NCBI GenBank assembly: GCA_027494165.1
Contig: JAOSJM010000006.1
Span: forward strand, 1-64,000
Length of the DNA stretch: 64,000 bases
Source: Acidimicrobiia bacterium
Lineage (GTDB): Bacteria; Actinomycetota; Acidimicrobiia; IMCC26256; JAOSJM01
Direction of reading: 5' to 3'
Shown here: one piece after another, positions 33,090 to 45,169 of the stretch
Layout: every line of letters begins with the position of its first letter
Position numbering within the stretch: position 1 is the first letter of the stretch
Notes under the pieces: generated by a model
The model's database searches: none
Told to the model about the DNA's origin: nothing
The model's input: only the letters and a program-made list of their open reading frames with translations
Position numbers and translations under genes: made by a program

Positions 33090-34242
33090 CGTCGTCGCGG
33101 TAGCGCGCCAGCAGGCCCCGGGCGATCACCAGGCGCTGGATCTCGTTGGTGCCCTCGCCGATGAGCATCAGCGGGGCGTCGCGGTAGTAGCGCTCGACGG
33201 GGAGCTCGGTGGTGTACCCGACGCCGCCGTGGATCCGCATGGCCTCGGTGGCCACCTCGAAGGCGGTCTCGCTGGCGAAGAGCTTGGCCATCCCCGCCTC
33301 GACGTCGCAGCGCTGGCCGGTGTCCTTCAGGACGGCGGCGCGCTCGGTGAGCAGGCGGGAGGCCTCGAGCCGGGTGGCCATGTCGGCCAGCTTGGCCTGG
33401 ATGGCCTGGTGCTCGGCGATGGGCCGCCCGAAGGTGCGGCGCTGCCGGGCGTAGCGGATGGCGGCCTCGAAGGCGGCCCGGGCGACCCCGACGGCCCGGG
33501 CGGCGATGTTGATGCGGCCCGTCTCGAGGGCCGACAGGACGAACCCGAGGCCCCGGCCGAGCCCCTCCTCGCCGCCGAGCACGGCGTCGGCCCCCACCCG
33601 GTGGCCGTCGTAGACCATCTCCACGGTCTCGATGCCCTTGTACCCGAGCTTGCCGATGTTGCGGGAGACGGTGATCGCGCCGCTGCGGGGACCGGGCTCC
33701 TTCTCCACCATGAAGCAGGTGATGCCCTCGTCGGTGCGGGCCGCCAGCGACACGAGGCCGGCCCGCTCCCCGTTGGTCACCCACATCTTCGTTCCGGTGA
33801 TCACGTACTCGTCGCCGTCGCGCTCGGCCCGGCACGCGATGTTGCGGGTGTCGCTGCCGGCGTCGGACTCGGAGAGGGAGAGGCATCCCCGCAGCTCGCC
33901 GGCGGCCAGGCGGGGGAGCCAGCGGCGCCGCTGCTCCTCGGTGCCGTGGTGGCGCAGGAGGTGCGCGGTGATGAGGTGCGTGTTGACGACGCCCGAGAGC
34001 GACATCCACCCGGCCGAGAGCTCCTCCACGACGGCCACGTAGGTGAGCAGGTCGAGGCCGAGCCCCCCGTACTCCTCGGGGATCGTGACCCCGAACAGGC
34101 CGAGCTCGCGCATCTGCTCGACGAGCGCCGCGGGGTACTCGTCGGCGTGCTCCAGCTCGAGGGCCACGGGCGCGACCTCGCGCTCGACGAAGCGCCGCAC
34201 GGTGGCGACGAGCTCGGCCCGGACGTCGGGGTCGGTCGGCAC
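33085..34242 (-). CDS. Acyl-CoA dehydrogenase
   Basis: A 385-residue FAD acyl-CoA dehydrogenase. Signature regions are PEEYGGLGLDLLTY, LSESDAGSDTRNIAC, ITGTKMWVTNGERAG and the C-terminal MRIHGGVGYTTELPVERYYRDA followed by IGEGTNEIQRLVIARGLL, which holds the catalytic Glu. The GTG at 34242 is preferred because TAGGCT lies 8 bases upstream, giving a likely leaderless start. The gene downstream is a MaoC-type hydratase, a natural next step after dehydrogenation. The acyl chain is unknown; a methylsuccinyl-CoA or branched-chain role is possible. Confidence 0.92.
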   Translation of the reverse strand: MPTDPDVRAELVATVRRFVEREVAPVALELEHADEYPAALVEQMRELGLFGVTIPEEYGGLGLDLLTYVAVVEELSAGWMSLSGVVNTHLITAHLLRHHGTEEQRRRWLPRLAAGELRGCLSLSESDAGSDTRNIACRAERDGDEYVITGTKMWVTNGERAGLVSLAARTDEGITCFMVEKEPGPRSGAITVSRNIGKLGYKGIETVEMVYDGHRVGADAVLGGEEGLGRGLGFVLSALETGRINIAARAVGVARAAFEAAIRYARQRRTFGRPIAEHQAIQAKLADMATRLEASRLLTERAAVLKDTGQRCDVEAGMAKLFASETAFEVATEAMRIHGGVGYTTELPVERYYRDAPLMLIGEGTNEIQRLVIARGLLARYRDDA

Positions 34243-34332
34243 GGCCCGGGAGCCTAGCGAGGGCCGGGCGACCGACCTCACGCGGGGGCGGAACGGGAAT
34301 CGCGCGCTCGTCCCGGTAGGTTGGAGCCACCG

Positions 34333-36199
34333 ATGAACTGGCAGACGGTCCGGGGTTCCGCCGTGACGCGGAGGCCCTACGCGGGAAGCGGTTCGAGCGC
34401 GACCTCCTCCGGCGCGTGCTCGGCCTGGCCCGGCCCTACCGGGCGATGCTCGTCGGCTTCGTCCTGGCCGTGATCGCGCAGTCGGTGGTCGCGGTCATCC
34501 CACCGCTGCTGTTCCGGGCCCTGCTCGACACCGCGGTCCCCCGCGAGGACCAGACCATGGTGACGGTGCTGGCCCTCGCGGCGGTCGCCCTGGCCATCGC
34601 CAGCGCGGCCCTGTCCCTGCTCCAGCGCTGGGTGTCGGCCCGGGTCGGTGAGGGCCTCATCTTCGACCTGCGGGTCGCGCTCTTCGACCACGTGCAGCGG
34701 ATGCCGGTCGCGTTCTTCACCCGCACCCAGACCGGCGCGCTCATGTCGAGGCTCAACAACGACGTCGTCGGCGCCCAGCAGGCGGTGACGAGCACCCTGG
34801 GCACCGTCGTCTCGAACGTGATCGGGCTCGCCGTCACGCTCGGCGTGATGCTGGGGCTGGAGTGGCGGCTCACCATCCTGACCCTGCTGGTGCTGCCCGC
34901 CTTCGTGATCCCGGCCCGGCGGATCGGCCGGAAGCTCCAGGTGGCCACCCGCGAGGCGATGCAGCTCAACGCCTCGATGAACAACACCGTGGCCGAGCGG
35001 TTCAACGTCGCCGGCGCCCTGGTCGTGAAGCTCTTCGGCCGCTACGAGCACGAGCGGGACGGGTTCGCCGGCCGGGCCGGCCGGGTGCGCGACATCGGCG
35101 TGCGCACCGCCATGTACTCCCGGGCCCTGTTCGTCGCCCTGGGGCTCGTCGCCGCGGTCGGCACCGCGGTCGTCTACTACATCGGTGGGCGGCTCGTGAT
35201 CTCGGGGGCCATCTCCATCGGGACCGTCGCCGCCTTCGTCATCTACGTCGGGCAGATCTACCAGCCGCTCACGCAGCTCACGAACGCGCGGGTCGACGTG
35301 ATGACGGCCCTCGTCTCCTTCGAGCGCGTCTTCGAGGTGCTCGACTTCCCGCCCCTCATCACCGACCGGCCGGGTGCCGTCCCCCTCGAAGGTGCCCGCG
35401 GAAGGGTGGTCTTCGACCACGTGTGGTTCCGACACCCCCGGCACCGCTCGTGTCGATCCCGTCGCTCGAGGAGGGCCTCGCCGCGCCCTCGTCGGACGGC
35501 GAGGAGTGGATCCTGCGCGACGTGAGCTTCGCGGTCGAGCCGGGCGAGACCGTGGCGATCGTGGGCCCCTCGGGGGCGGGGAAGACCACCATCGCCATGC
35601 TCGTCCCCCGGGTCCACGACACCACGCGCGGCCGGGTGACGATCGATGGTCAGGACGTCCGCGACGTCACCGTCGACTCGATCCGCAGCACCGTCGGCAT
35701 CGTCACCCAGGACCCGCACCTGTTCCACGACACGGTCCGCGCCAACCTCCGCTACGTGCGGCCCGACGCCACCGACGAGGAGCTCGTCGCCGCGTGCCGG
35801 GCGGCCCGCATCCACGAGCTGATCGCCTCCCTCCCCGACGGGTACGACACCGTGGTCGGCGAGCGGGGCTACCGTCTCTCGGGGGCGAGAAGCAGCGGCT
35901 GGCCATCGCCCGGGTGCTGCTCGCCGACCCGGCGATCGTGATCCTCGACGAGGCCACCTCCCACCTCGACTCCGAGTCCGAGCTCGCCATCCAGCGGGCC
36001 CTCGGCGAGGCCCTCGTCGGGCGGACCGCCCTCGTGATCGCCCACCGGCTCTCCACCATCGTGGGGGGCCGACCGGATCCTCGTCGTCGACGGTGGCCGG
36101 ATCGTCGAGGAGGGCCGCCACCAGGACCTCCTCCGGCTCGGCGGCCTCTACTCGGACCTCTACCGGACCCAGCTCCACCGGGCCGCCGAGCCCGCCTGA
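34333..36199 (+). CDS. Type I ABC exporter, permease-ATPase; four frameshifts
   Basis: A single exporter of about 620 residues read across frames. It starts MNWQTVRG at ATG 34333, with TAGGTT 10 bases before it. A missing G in 34352-34355 leads into [21 protein letters not shown] and six membrane segments. A missing C in 35435-35439 leads to the ATPase with Walker [11 protein letters not shown] missing G in 35881-35885 restores [16 protein letters not shown] and [11 protein letters not shown]. An extra G in 36063-36068 restores [16 protein letters not shown] and the end. An unusual insert ([20 protein letters not shown]) precedes the ATPase. The substrate is unknown. Confidence 0.88.
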
Positions 36200-36331
36200 G
36201 CCGGCCCGGCGGCGCCCGCGCCGGCCCGCCGGGTCGTGGCCGGCGGGGACCCGGGCGGTAGCATCGAGGGCTCACGGGCCCGGTCCGCCCGGGTCCTCTC
36301 CCGGCGTCCAGCGTCGGCTCCCACCGTCACC

Positions 36332-37598
36332 GTGCCTCCCGAGCCCACCCCCGACCTGCCCGCGGACGAGATGGTCCCGATGGGCGCTCGCCACCGCCGC
36401 CACCTCCGCCGGCGCCAGCAGCGGCGCGTCGCCGCGGGCGTCGCGGCCGTCGCGGCGGCGGTCGCGCTGGCGCTCGTGCTGACCGACACCGTCCGCCTCC
36501 CCAGCGGGGACGGCCCGGCCGTGGCCGCCCGGCCCCGCCGTGGATTCCGCCGACCCCTCGAGGGTGGTGCGGACCAGCCCGCCCGACCCCGAGGCGCCTC
36601 CCCGACGCCCGCTCACCCCCGACGAGCCGCTGCGGCTGTGGATCGGGGGCGACTCGCTCGCCGGTGCCCTGGGGATCTCGCTCGGCAGGATCACCGCCGA
36701 CACCGGCGTGGTCCAGCCCCAGTACGACTCCCGCCCCTCGAGCGGGCTGACGTCGCCCGGGTTCTTCAACTGGCCCCGCCACGCCGCCCAGGAGATGGCC
36801 CGCCTCGACCCCGAGGTCGTCGTGTTCATCGTCGGGGCCAACGACGCCGGAGTCGTCCAGCCCCAACCCGAGGGGCCCGACGGCCGGGCCGCCTGGGTCG
36901 CCGGTTACGCGGAGCGGGTGGGCGAGATGATGGACCTGTTCGTCGGCGGCGAGGGCGAGGACGCCCGATCCGTCTACTGGATCGGGCCGCCGATCATGGG
37001 GAGGTCGTCGATGGCCTCCCAGGTGCGCCAGCTCGGCGAGGTCATGGCCGAGGAGGCCTCGAAGCGCCCGTCGGTCGTCTACGTCGACGCCTACACGCTC
37101 TTCGCCGACGCCAACGGGAACTACGCCGCCTCGCTCCCCGACTCCGACGGGAAGGTCGTCCGGATGCGCGACGGCGACGGCGTGCACTTCACGACCTCCG
37201 GGGGGCAGCACCTGGCCGAGGTGGTCTTCGGGGCCCTCGACACCGAGTGGCGCATCACCGAGCAGGCCGTGTTCGGAGCCCCCAAGGAGGTCTGGGAGAC
37301 CAGGGGGAGCTCGCGCCTCCCGGGTTCGTCGAGCTCGTCCGGGTCGGGTTCCGGTTCCGGGTCGGGCTCCGGCTCGGCGGGGACGACCACGACCGTGCCC
37401 ACCGAGACCACCGACACGACCGACGCGACCGCGCCGGCCACCACCACCTCGGCGCCGGCCGCGACGTCCTCCACGACGCCGCCCACCACCGCGGCGCCGA
37501 CGAGCACGACGACGCCGCCGAGCAGCTCCACGACGGCGGCGGCGAGCACCACCACGATCCCGCCGAGCCCGACCACGACCGCACCCGGGGGCGGGTAG
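36332..37598 (+). CDS. Membrane-anchored SGNH/GDSL-type hydrolase with Ser/Thr-rich tail, one frameshift
   Basis: A membrane-anchored hydrolase of about 421 residues. A membrane segment (VAAGVAAVAAAVALALVLT) follows a basic N-terminus. An extra C in the C4 run at 36533-36536 separates it from the catalytic domain, which has GGDSLAGALG (Ser nucleophile), FIVGANDAG (block III) and DGVHFTTSGGQHLAE (Asp-x-x-His). The tail is low-complexity, first Gly/Ser then Thr/Ser/Pro rich, probably glycosylated and spanning the wall. It resembles DUF459-type SGNH enzymes, which may deacylate wall polymers. The GTG start is uncertain; TAGCAT at about 36257 may be the -10 box. Confidence 0.8.
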
Positions 37599-37689
37599 CG
37601 GGCTGCGCACGACCGGTCCCGGCCACGACAGCCAGGCCCACCGGATCACCGAGGTGAGCGGACGAATACCCGTCGGTAGGCTGCCGAGC

Positions 37690-39324
37690 ATGACGGATCA
37701 GCTCACCGCCGCCGAGGCCGCCGTCGACGTGGCCGAGGACCTCGTCGCCGGCGCCGCCCGCCACCTCGCCCAGGCCAGCGCCGTCGACGGGCGGATCTCG
37801 GTGGAGCGCCTCGACGCCCACCAGGTGCTCGCGTACGACCTCGCCCACGCGGCCAGCGCCATCCAGGGCTGCCGGGTCATGCTCGAGTACGCCCGGCACG
37901 GGGAGCTGGAGTCGGCCCTGGCCCGGGCGTTCGTCGCCGACGCGATCGGGGACCTCGGGAGCAAGGTGCTCGGGCGCGAGGCGCTCTGGGGCGTCGAGGC
38001 GTCCGACCTCTCGCCGGCCCTCCCCTTCCTCGAGGCGCACCGGTCCCCCGCGTTCCTCGAGACGCTCGCCGACGACGTGGCGAAGCACGGCACCGGTCCG
38101 GCCCACCTCTCCGAGGACTTCGACCTCGTCCGTGACACGTTCCGCCGCTTCGCGCGGGACAAGATCGTCCCGGTCGCCGAGCACGTGCACCGCACGAACG
38201 GCGACGTCCCCGAGGAGATCATCCAGGGCCTGGCCGAGATCGGCGGCTTCGGGCTCTCGGTCCCCGAGGAGTACGGGGGGTTCGCGTCCGGCGGGGAGCA
38301 CGACTACCTCGGGATGGTCGTGGCCACCGAGGAGCTGTCGCGCGGCTCCCTCGGCATCGGGGGCTCGCTCATCACCCGGCCCGAGATCCTCACCCGGGCC
38401 CTGGTGCGGGGCGGCACCGAGGCGCAGAAGCAGCGCTGGCTGCCCCGGATCGCCTCGGGCGAGGCCATGGTCGGTGTGATGGCCACCGAGCCCGACTTCG
38501 GGTCCGACGTGGCCGGGGTCAAGGTCACGGCCACGCCCACCGAGGGCGGCTACCTGATCAACGGGGTCAAGACCTGGGCCACCTTCGCCGGGCGGGCCGA
38601 CCTGCTCATGCTCCTCGCCCGCACCGACCCGGACCGCTCCAAGGGCCACCGGGGCCTCTCCATCTTCGTGGTGGAGAAGGAACCGGCCCCCGGCCACTCC
38701 TTCGCCTTCACCCAGGAGGGCGGCGGCACGATGGAGGGGCGGGCCATCGACACCATCGGCTACCGGGGGATGCACTCCTTCGAGGTCGCGTTCTCCGACT
38801 GGTTCGTCCCCGCCGAGAACCTCGTCGGGGAGGAGGGAGGGCTCGGCAAGGGCTTCTACCTCCAGATGGAGGGGTTCGAGAACGGCCGGCTCCAGACCGC
38901 GGCCCGGGCCGTGGGCCTCATGGAGGCGGCCTTCGAGGCCGGCCTCGACTACGCGCGGGAGCGGATCGTGTTCGGCCGGGCCGTGGCCGACTACCAGCTC
39001 ACCCGGGCGAAGCTGGCCCGGATGGCCACGCTCGTCCAGGCCGGCCGGCAGTTCTCCTACGAGGTGGCCCGGAAGATGGCGCGCGGCGAGGGGGCGCTCG
39101 AGGCGTCGATGGTGAAGGCCTACGTGTGCCGGGCGGCCGAGTGGGTCACCCGTGAGGCCCTGCAGATCCACGGCGGGATGGGCTACGCCGAGGAGTACCC
39201 GGTGTCCCGCTACTTCGTCGACGCCCGGGTGCTGTCGATCTTCGAGGGCGCCGACGAGACCCTGTGCCTGCGGGTCATCGCCCGCCGGCTCGCCGAGCAG
39301 GCGCTCGAGGCGTCCGGGGGCTGA
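37690..39324 (+). CDS. Long-form acyl-CoA dehydrogenase, methylsuccinyl-CoA dehydrogenase-like
   Basis: A 544-residue acyl-CoA dehydrogenase with an extra N-terminal helical domain of about 140 residues, matching the size and plan of methylsuccinyl-CoA dehydrogenase (Mcd). The core has PEEYGGFASGGEHDYLGM, TEPDFGSDVAGVKV, NGVKTWATFAG and, at the C-terminus, IHGGMGYAEEYPVSRYFVDARVLSIFEGADETLCLRVIARRL, with catalytic Glu in FEGADET. The ATG at 37690 is preferred because TAGGCT ends 7 bases upstream, a leaderless start. Mcd acts in the ethylmalonyl-CoA pathway; the assignment rests on length and motif only. Confidence 0.85.
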   Translation: MTDQLTAAEAAVDVAEDLVAGAARHLAQASAVDGRISVERLDAHQVLAYDLAHAASAIQGCRVMLEYARHGELESALARAFVADAIGDLGSKVLGREALWGVEASDLSPALPFLEAHRSPAFLETLADDVAKHGTGPAHLSEDFDLVRDTFRRFARDKIVPVAEHVHRTNGDVPEEIIQGLAEIGGFGLSVPEEYGGFASGGEHDYLGMVVATEELSRGSLGIGGSLITRPEILTRALVRGGTEAQKQRWLPRIASGEAMVGVMATEPDFGSDVAGVKVTATPTEGGYLINGVKTWATFAGRADLLMLLARTDPDRSKGHRGLSIFVVEKEPAPGHSFAFTQEGGGTMEGRAIDTIGYRGMHSFEVAFSDWFVPAENLVGEEGGLGKGFYLQMEGFENGRLQTAARAVGLMEAAFEAGLDYARERIVFGRAVADYQLTRAKLARMATLVQAGRQFSYEVARKMARGEGALEASMVKAYVCRAAEWVTREALQIHGGMGYAEEYPVSRYFVDARVLSIFEGADETLCLRVIARRLAEQALEASGG

Positions 39325-39339
39325 CGGGGGAGGACGCCG

Positions 39340-40248
39340 GTGCGTCGGCTCGTGCTCGCCGTCGTGCTCCTGGTCACCGCGGCCTGCTCGCAGGGGGGCG
39401 GCGGTGACGACCCGGCGCCGGACGGGGCGTCTCCCGGCGGCAAGGACGACGCGACCTCGACGCCCTCGACGGCCCTCGCCGACGAGGTCGGCTTCGCGGT
39501 CCGCTGCGACGTCAGCCACCGGGCCCCCGACGACCCCATCGTGCACTTCGGCCACGACGGCGCCTCCCACGACCACACGTTCTTCGGCAACGTGTCGACC
39601 GACGCCGGCTCGACCGCGGCGTCGCTGCTCGCCGCCGCCACGACCTGCGCGGTCGACGGCGACCGCAGCGCCTACTGGGCGCCCACGCTGATCGACGGGG
39701 ACCGGCCGGTGGAGGCGACCCACGTCGACGCGTACTACCTGACCGGCGGCAAGGATCCGGCGACGATCGGGCCGTTCCCCACCGGGTTGGCCATGGTCTC
39801 GGGCGACGCCTTCGCCACCCGGGAGCAGAGCCCCACCGTCGTCACCTGGGGCTGCGGTGACCGCAGCGGGCGGGCCGAGTCCCGCACCGTGCCGGCGTGC
39901 CCCGAGGGCTCGACGCTCCACCTGCGGGTGCGCTTCCCGGACTGCTGGGACGGCGAGCACCTCGACAGCCCGAGCCACCGCACCCACGTGGCCTGGCCCG
40001 CCGGGGCGGGCTGCCCGACGAGCCACCCGGTGTCTCTCCCCCGGCTCGTGCTGGACGTCGTGTACCCGATCGAGGGCGGGAGGAACGTGTCGCTCACCTC
40101 CGGCTCCGCCCTCACGGGCCATGCCGACGTGCTCGCGGCCTGGGAGCCCGAGGTCCTCACGGAGCTGGTCGAGACGTGCCTGCGGGCCGGCCGGGTCTGC
40201 GGCCGGGTCCGAGGGTCCGACCTCCCCCTGCCCCCGAGCCCCTCCTGA
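39340..40248 (+). CDS. DUF1996-like lipoprotein
   Basis: A 302-residue secreted lipoprotein. The lipobox is LVTAAC with the lipidated Cys at about residue 17. The domain has conserved His residues in HFGHDGASHDHTFFGN and Cys-rich elements (RCDVSHR, FPDCWDG, CPTSHPVSLP) typical of DUF1996. It ends at 40248, just before a block of family B palindromes. Its function is not known; a polysaccharide or copper role is not supported by the sequence alone. Confidence 0.8.
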   Translation: MRRLVLAVVLLVTAACSQGGGGDDPAPDGASPGGKDDATSTPSTALADEVGFAVRCDVSHRAPDDPIVHFGHDGASHDHTFFGNVSTDAGSTAASLLAAATTCAVDGDRSAYWAPTLIDGDRPVEATHVDAYYLTGGKDPATIGPFPTGLAMVSGDAFATREQSPTVVTWGCGDRSGRAESRTVPACPEGSTLHLRVRFPDCWDGEHLDSPSHRTHVAWPAGAGCPTSHPVSLPRLVLDVVYPIEGGRNVSLTSGSALTGHADVLAAWEPEVLTELVETCLRAGRVCGRVRGSDLPLPPSPS

Positions 40249-40604
40249 CCCCGGGCCCCCTCCTGACCCCGAGTTGGAGCGGAATCGGGGTCCACGACCC
40301 CGAAAGCGCGCCAACCCGGCGTAACCGGGGGGCCGGCCCGGCGAAGCCAGGGGGCCGGCCCGGCGAAGCCAGGGGGCCGGCCCGGCAACTCCGTCCCCGA
40401 GCCCTCCTGACCCCGAGTTGGAGCGGAATCGGGGTCCACGACCCCGAAAGCGCGCCAACCCGGCGAAACCGGGGGGGCCGGCCCGGCAGGGCCGCCGGGG
40501 GCAGGGGGCGGCCCGGCGAAACCGGGGGCGGCCGGTCGGAGGTCACGGCCGGTCGTGACCTCCGCCCCCTTCCGTCGCCCGGCCGCCGGCGACAGACTGA
40601 CCCC
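40249..40604. other. Gene-free 356-bp region of family B and tandem repeats
   Basis: Two family B palindromes lie at 40270-40319 and 40414-40463 (arms GAGTTGGAGCGGAATCGGGG and CCCCGAAAGCGCGCCAAC). Between them is a 23-bp tandem repeat (GGCCGGCCCGGCGAAGCCAG, 2.6 copies at about 40328-40388). An IR of GGTCACGGCC/GGTCGTGACC type follows at about 40540-40562. The region separates the lipoprotein from the hydrogenase operon. No conventional promoter was identified. Confidence 0.85.
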
Positions 40605-41765
<1,161 letters not shown>

Positions 41766-41769
<4 letters not shown>

Positions 41770-42233
41770 AGTCGATCCGCGACCTCGTCGAGGAGCACGA
41801 GTTCTTCCGTGGCCTCGAGCCGCCGTACCTGGAGCTGATCGCCGGCTGCGGCCGCAACGTGCACTTCCGGCCGGGCGAGCGCATCTTCCGGGAGGGCGAG
41901 CCGGCCGACACCTTCTACGTCATCCGCGAGGGGAAGGTGGCCATCGAGGTCAACGCGCCCCAGCGAGGCCCGATCCTCATCGAGACCCTCGGGGCCGGCG
42001 AGGTGCTGGGCTGGTCCTGGCTGTTCCCCCCGTACCGGTGGAGCTTCGACGCCCGGTCCCTCGACGAGACCCGGGCGGTGGCGCTCGACGGCGCCTGCCT
42101 GCGGGGCAAGTGCGAGGACGACTCCCACCTCGGCTACGAGCTCATGGGGCGCTTCGCCCGCATCATGCAGGAGCGGCTCCAGGCCACCCGGCTCCAGCTC
42201 CTCGACGTCTACGGCCGTGACGACCGAGCCTGA
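41766..42233 (+). CDS. Cyclic-nucleotide-binding domain protein without HTH
   Basis: A 155-residue protein consisting of one cNMP-binding domain. It has the beta-roll sequence [27 protein letters not shown], then [17 protein letters not shown] where a nucleotide-binding loop normally sits, and a C-terminal helix ([12 protein letters not shown]). No helix-turn-helix follows, so it is not a classical Crp/Fnr regulator. It may sense a ligand and tune the enzyme, or be a structural partner. It overlaps both neighbours. Confidence 0.88.
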
Positions 42234-43065
42234 GCTCACCCCGGTCGAGCCGACGGCCCCCCTCCCCTATCGGGTGGTGGGGACCGAGCGGGAGACCTCC
42301 GACACCGTGACCCTGGCGCTGGGCCCTGTCCGCGGGGCGCTGCCCGCCGCGCTCCCCGGCCAGTTCCACATGGCGTGGGCGTTCGGCGTCGGCGAGGCCC
42401 CGGTGTCGGTGAGCGGCCTGGCGGCCGGCACCGGCCCGGTGCTCCACACCGTACGGGCCGTCGGGGCGGTCACCGAGGCCCTGGCCCGGGCGGAGCCCGG
42501 GACGGTCGTGGGCCTGCGGGGGCCGTACGGGACGAGCTGGGGCCTCGACCTCCCCCGGGGGCACGACGTCGTGGTGGTCGCCGGCGGGCTCGGCCTGGCT
42601 CCCCTGCGGCCCGCGATCCGCCACCTCCTCGCAGCGCGCGACGACCTCGGGCGGGTCGTCGTGCTCGTCGGTGCCCGCTCCCCCGCCGACCTCCTCTTCG
42701 CCCGGGAGCTCGAGCGGTGGCGGGGACGCCTCGACACCGACGTGGAGGTCACCGTCGACCACGCCGGTCCCGGCTGGCACGGCGACGTCGGGGTGGTCAC
42801 CAAGCTCGTCTCCCGCATCCCCTTCGACGCGGAGCGGACGGCGGCCCTGGTGTGCGGGCCCGAGGTCATGATGCGCTTCGCCGCGGCCGCCCTCCAGGAC
42901 CAGGGCGTGGCGCCGGACCGGATCCAGGTGTCGCTGGAGCGCAACATGCACTGCGCCGTCGCCCTCTGCGGGCACTGCCAGCTCGGCCCCACCCTCGTCT
43001 GCCGGGACGGACCGGTGCTCCCCTACGACCGGGCGGCGCCCCTCCTCGCCGTCCGGGAGCTGTGA
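42217..43065 (+). CDS. hyhG: Group 3b-type hydrogenase FAD/NAD(P)-binding (gamma) subunit
   Basis: A 282-residue flavoprotein of the ferredoxin-NADP reductase fold. FAD-region elements [17 protein letters not shown] and the NAD(P) region [20 protein letters not shown] are visible. The C-terminus has [21 protein letters not shown], a four-Cys 2Fe-2S site. It passes electrons between NAD(P)H and the Fe-S subunit. The GTG at 42217 overlaps the upstream gene by 17 bp. Confidence 0.92.
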   Translation: MTTEPELTPVEPTAPLPYRVVGTERETSDTVTLALGPVRGALPAALPGQFHMAWAFGVGEAPVSVSGLAAGTGPVLHTVRAVGAVTEALARAEPGTVVGLRGPYGTSWGLDLPRGHDVVVVAGGLGLAPLRPAIRHLLAARDDLGRVVVLVGARSPADLLFARELERWRGRLDTDVEVTVDHAGPGWHGDVGVVTKLVSRIPFDAERTAALVCGPEVMMRFAAAALQDQGVAPDRIQVSLERNMHCAVALCGHCQLGPTLVCRDGPVLPYDRAAPLLAVREL

Positions 43066-43868
43066 TGGCCGGCCGCCCCAAGCTCGCCGTCTGGAAGTTC
43101 GCCTCCTGCGACGGGTGCCAGCTCACCCTGCTCGACTGCGAGGACGAGCTCCTCGACGTGGCGGGCGCGGTCGACATCGCGTACTTCCTCGAGGCCTCGC
43201 GAACCACGGTCGAGGGACCCTACGACCTGTCCCTCGTCGAGGGCTCCGTCACGACCCCCGCCGACCGCGAGCGCATCCAGGAGGTCCGCCGGGCCTCCCG
43301 CCACCTGGTGACCATCGGGGCCTGCGCCACCGCCGGCGGCATCCAGGCCCTGCGCAACTTCGCCGACGTCCGCGAGTACCTCGCCGTCGTCTACGCCACC
43401 CCGCAGTTCATCAGCACGCTCGACACCTCGACCCCGATCGCCGCCCACGTGCGGGTCGACCTCGAGCTGCGGGGCTGCCCCATCGACAAGCGCCAGCTCC
43501 TCGAGGTGATCGACGCCTTCCTCCACGGTCGCCGGCCCGCCGTCCGCACCCACAGCGTCTGCCTGGAGTGCAAGCAGCGGGGGAACGTCTGCGTGATGGT
43601 CGCCCACGGCACGCCCTGCCTCGGCCCTGTCACCCAGACCGGGTGCGGGGCGCTCTGCCCCGGCTACCACCGCGGCTGCTACGGGTGCTTCGGGCCGATG
43701 GAGTCCCCCAACACGGCGTCCCTCTCGGGCTGGCTGCGCGAGCGGGGTACCGACGGGGGCGACCTGGCCCGCATGTTCCAGACCTTCAACGCCGGCGCCG
43801 AGGCGTTCCGGGAGGCCGCCGAGGCCGCCGAGGCCGCGGAGCGGCGACGGGAGGGGAGCCGGCCGTGA
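43065..43868 (+). CDS. hyhS: Group 3b-type [NiFe]-hydrogenase small subunit
   Basis: A 267-residue small subunit. The N-terminus [20 protein letters not shown] holds the proximal CxxC. Later Cys residues are seen in [56 protein letters not shown], which would bind further clusters. There is no Tat signal, so it is cytoplasmic, as expected for group 3. The ATG overlaps the previous stop by one base. Confidence 0.93.
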   Translation: MAGRPKLAVWKFASCDGCQLTLLDCEDELLDVAGAVDIAYFLEASRTTVEGPYDLSLVEGSVTTPADRERIQEVRRASRHLVTIGACATAGGIQALRNFADVREYLAVVYATPQFISTLDTSTPIAAHVRVDLELRGCPIDKRQLLEVIDAFLHGRRPAVRTHSVCLECKQRGNVCVMVAHGTPCLGPVTQTGCGALCPGYHRGCYGCFGPMESPNTASLSGWLRERGTDGGDLARMFQTFNAGAEAFREAAEAAEAAERRREGSRP

Positions 43869-45169
43869 CCCACCGCAGCCCGGCCAGCCGGGCCCTCGAG
43901 GTCGACGCCCTCGCCCGGGTGGAGGGCGAGGGCGGCATGTTCGTGGAGGTCCGCGACGGCGCGGTGACCGACGTGCAGCTCCGCATCTACGAGCCCCCGC
44001 GCTTCTTCGAGGGGTTCCTGCGGGGCCGCCGGCACACCGAGCCGCCCGACATCACCGCCCGGATCTGCGGGATCTGCCCGGTCGCCTACCAGATGAGCGC
44101 GTGCCGGGCCGTCGAGGACGCCTGCGGCGTGACCGTCGACGGTCCCCTGCGCGACCTGCGACGCCTCGTCTACTGCGGGGAGTGGATCGAGAGCCACACC
44201 CTGCACGTCTACATGCTCCACGCCCCCGACTTCCTCGGCTACGAGAGCGCGGTGCACATGGCCGAGGACCACCGTGAGGTCGTGCAGCGCGGCCTGTCCC
44301 TCAAGAAGGTCGGCAACGACCTCCTCGAGCTGGTCGGGGGCCGGGCCGTCCATCCGGTGAACATCCGGGTCGGCGGCTTCTACCGGGTCCCCACCCGGCG
44401 GGAGCTGCGACCCGTCGCGGAGCGGCTCCGGTGGGCCCGCGACGCGGCGCTCGACACCGTCGCCTGGGTGGCCGGCTTCGACTTCCCCGACTTCGAGCAC
44501 GACCACGAGCTGGTGTGCCTCTCCCGGCCCGACGAGTACCCGATCGACGACGGCCGCGTCGTCACGAGCAGCGGGCTCGACCTGCCCGTCGACCGGTTCC
44601 CCGACCACTTCGTGGAGGAGCAGGTCGAGCACTCCACGGCCCTCCACGGGCGCCGGGTCGGCGGCGACCACTACCTCGTCGGCCCCCTGGCCCGCTACAG
44701 CCTCTGCTCCGACCGGCTCTCCGGGGTCGCCCGGGAGGCCGCCACCGGGGCCGGCCTCGGCCCCCGGTGCACGAACCCGTTCCGCAGCATCGTGGTCCGG
44801 GCCGTCGAGGTGCTCTACGCGTGCGACGAGGCCCTGCGGATCATCGACGGCTACGAGGCCCCCGACCGGCCCTTCGTCGACGTGCCGCCCCGGGCCGGGG
44901 TGGGCCACGGCGCCACCGAGGCGCCCCGGGGCCTCCTCTACCACCGCTACGAGCTCGACGAACGGGGCACGATCCTCGACGCCCGCATCGTGCCGCCGAC
45001 CTCGCAGAACCAGCCGACCATCGAGCACGACCTGTGGCACCTGGTCGAGGAGCACCTCGACCTCGACGACGAGGCGCTGGGCCTGCGGTGCGAGCAGGCC
45101 ATCCGCAACTACGACCCGTGCATCTCCTGCGCGACCCACTTCCTCGACCTCCGGGTGGACCGTCGGTGA
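43865..45169 (+). CDS. hyhL: Group 3b-type [NiFe]-hydrogenase large subunit
   Basis: A 434-residue catalytic subunit. The L1 motif is [16 protein letters not shown] and the L2 motif is DPCISCATH, giving the four Cys ligands of the Ni-Fe site. Nine residues (FLDLRVDRR) follow the last His and are likely removed by the maturation protease encoded next. Downstream parts ([12 protein letters not shown]) match the family. The protein would oxidise H2 with NADP+ or make it under other conditions; in mycobacteria Hyh is active in hypoxia. Confidence 0.95.
   Translation: MTHRSPASRALEVDALARVEGEGGMFVEVRDGAVTDVQLRIYEPPRFFEGFLRGRRHTEPPDITARICGICPVAYQMSACRAVEDACGVTVDGPLRDLRRLVYCGEWIESHTLHVYMLHAPDFLGYESAVHMAEDHREVVQRGLSLKKVGNDLLELVGGRAVHPVNIRVGGFYRVPTRRELRPVAERLRWARDAALDTVAWVAGFDFPDFEHDHELVCLSRPDEYPIDDGRVVTSSGLDLPVDRFPDHFVEEQVEHSTALHGRRVGGDHYLVGPLARYSLCSDRLSGVAREAATGAGLGPRCTNPFRSIVVRAVEVLYACDEALRIIDGYEAPDRPFVDVPPRAGVGHGATEAPRGLLYHRYELDERGTILDARIVPPTSQNQPTIEHDLWHLVEEHLDLDDEALGLRCEQAIRNYDPCISCATHFLDLRVDRR

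Noticed and set aside
37255-40458. 1067-codon minus-strand ORF
   Set aside because: It is antisense to SGNH, acyl-CoA dehydrogenase and lipoprotein genes that have clear motifs, and it shows no protein-family signal.
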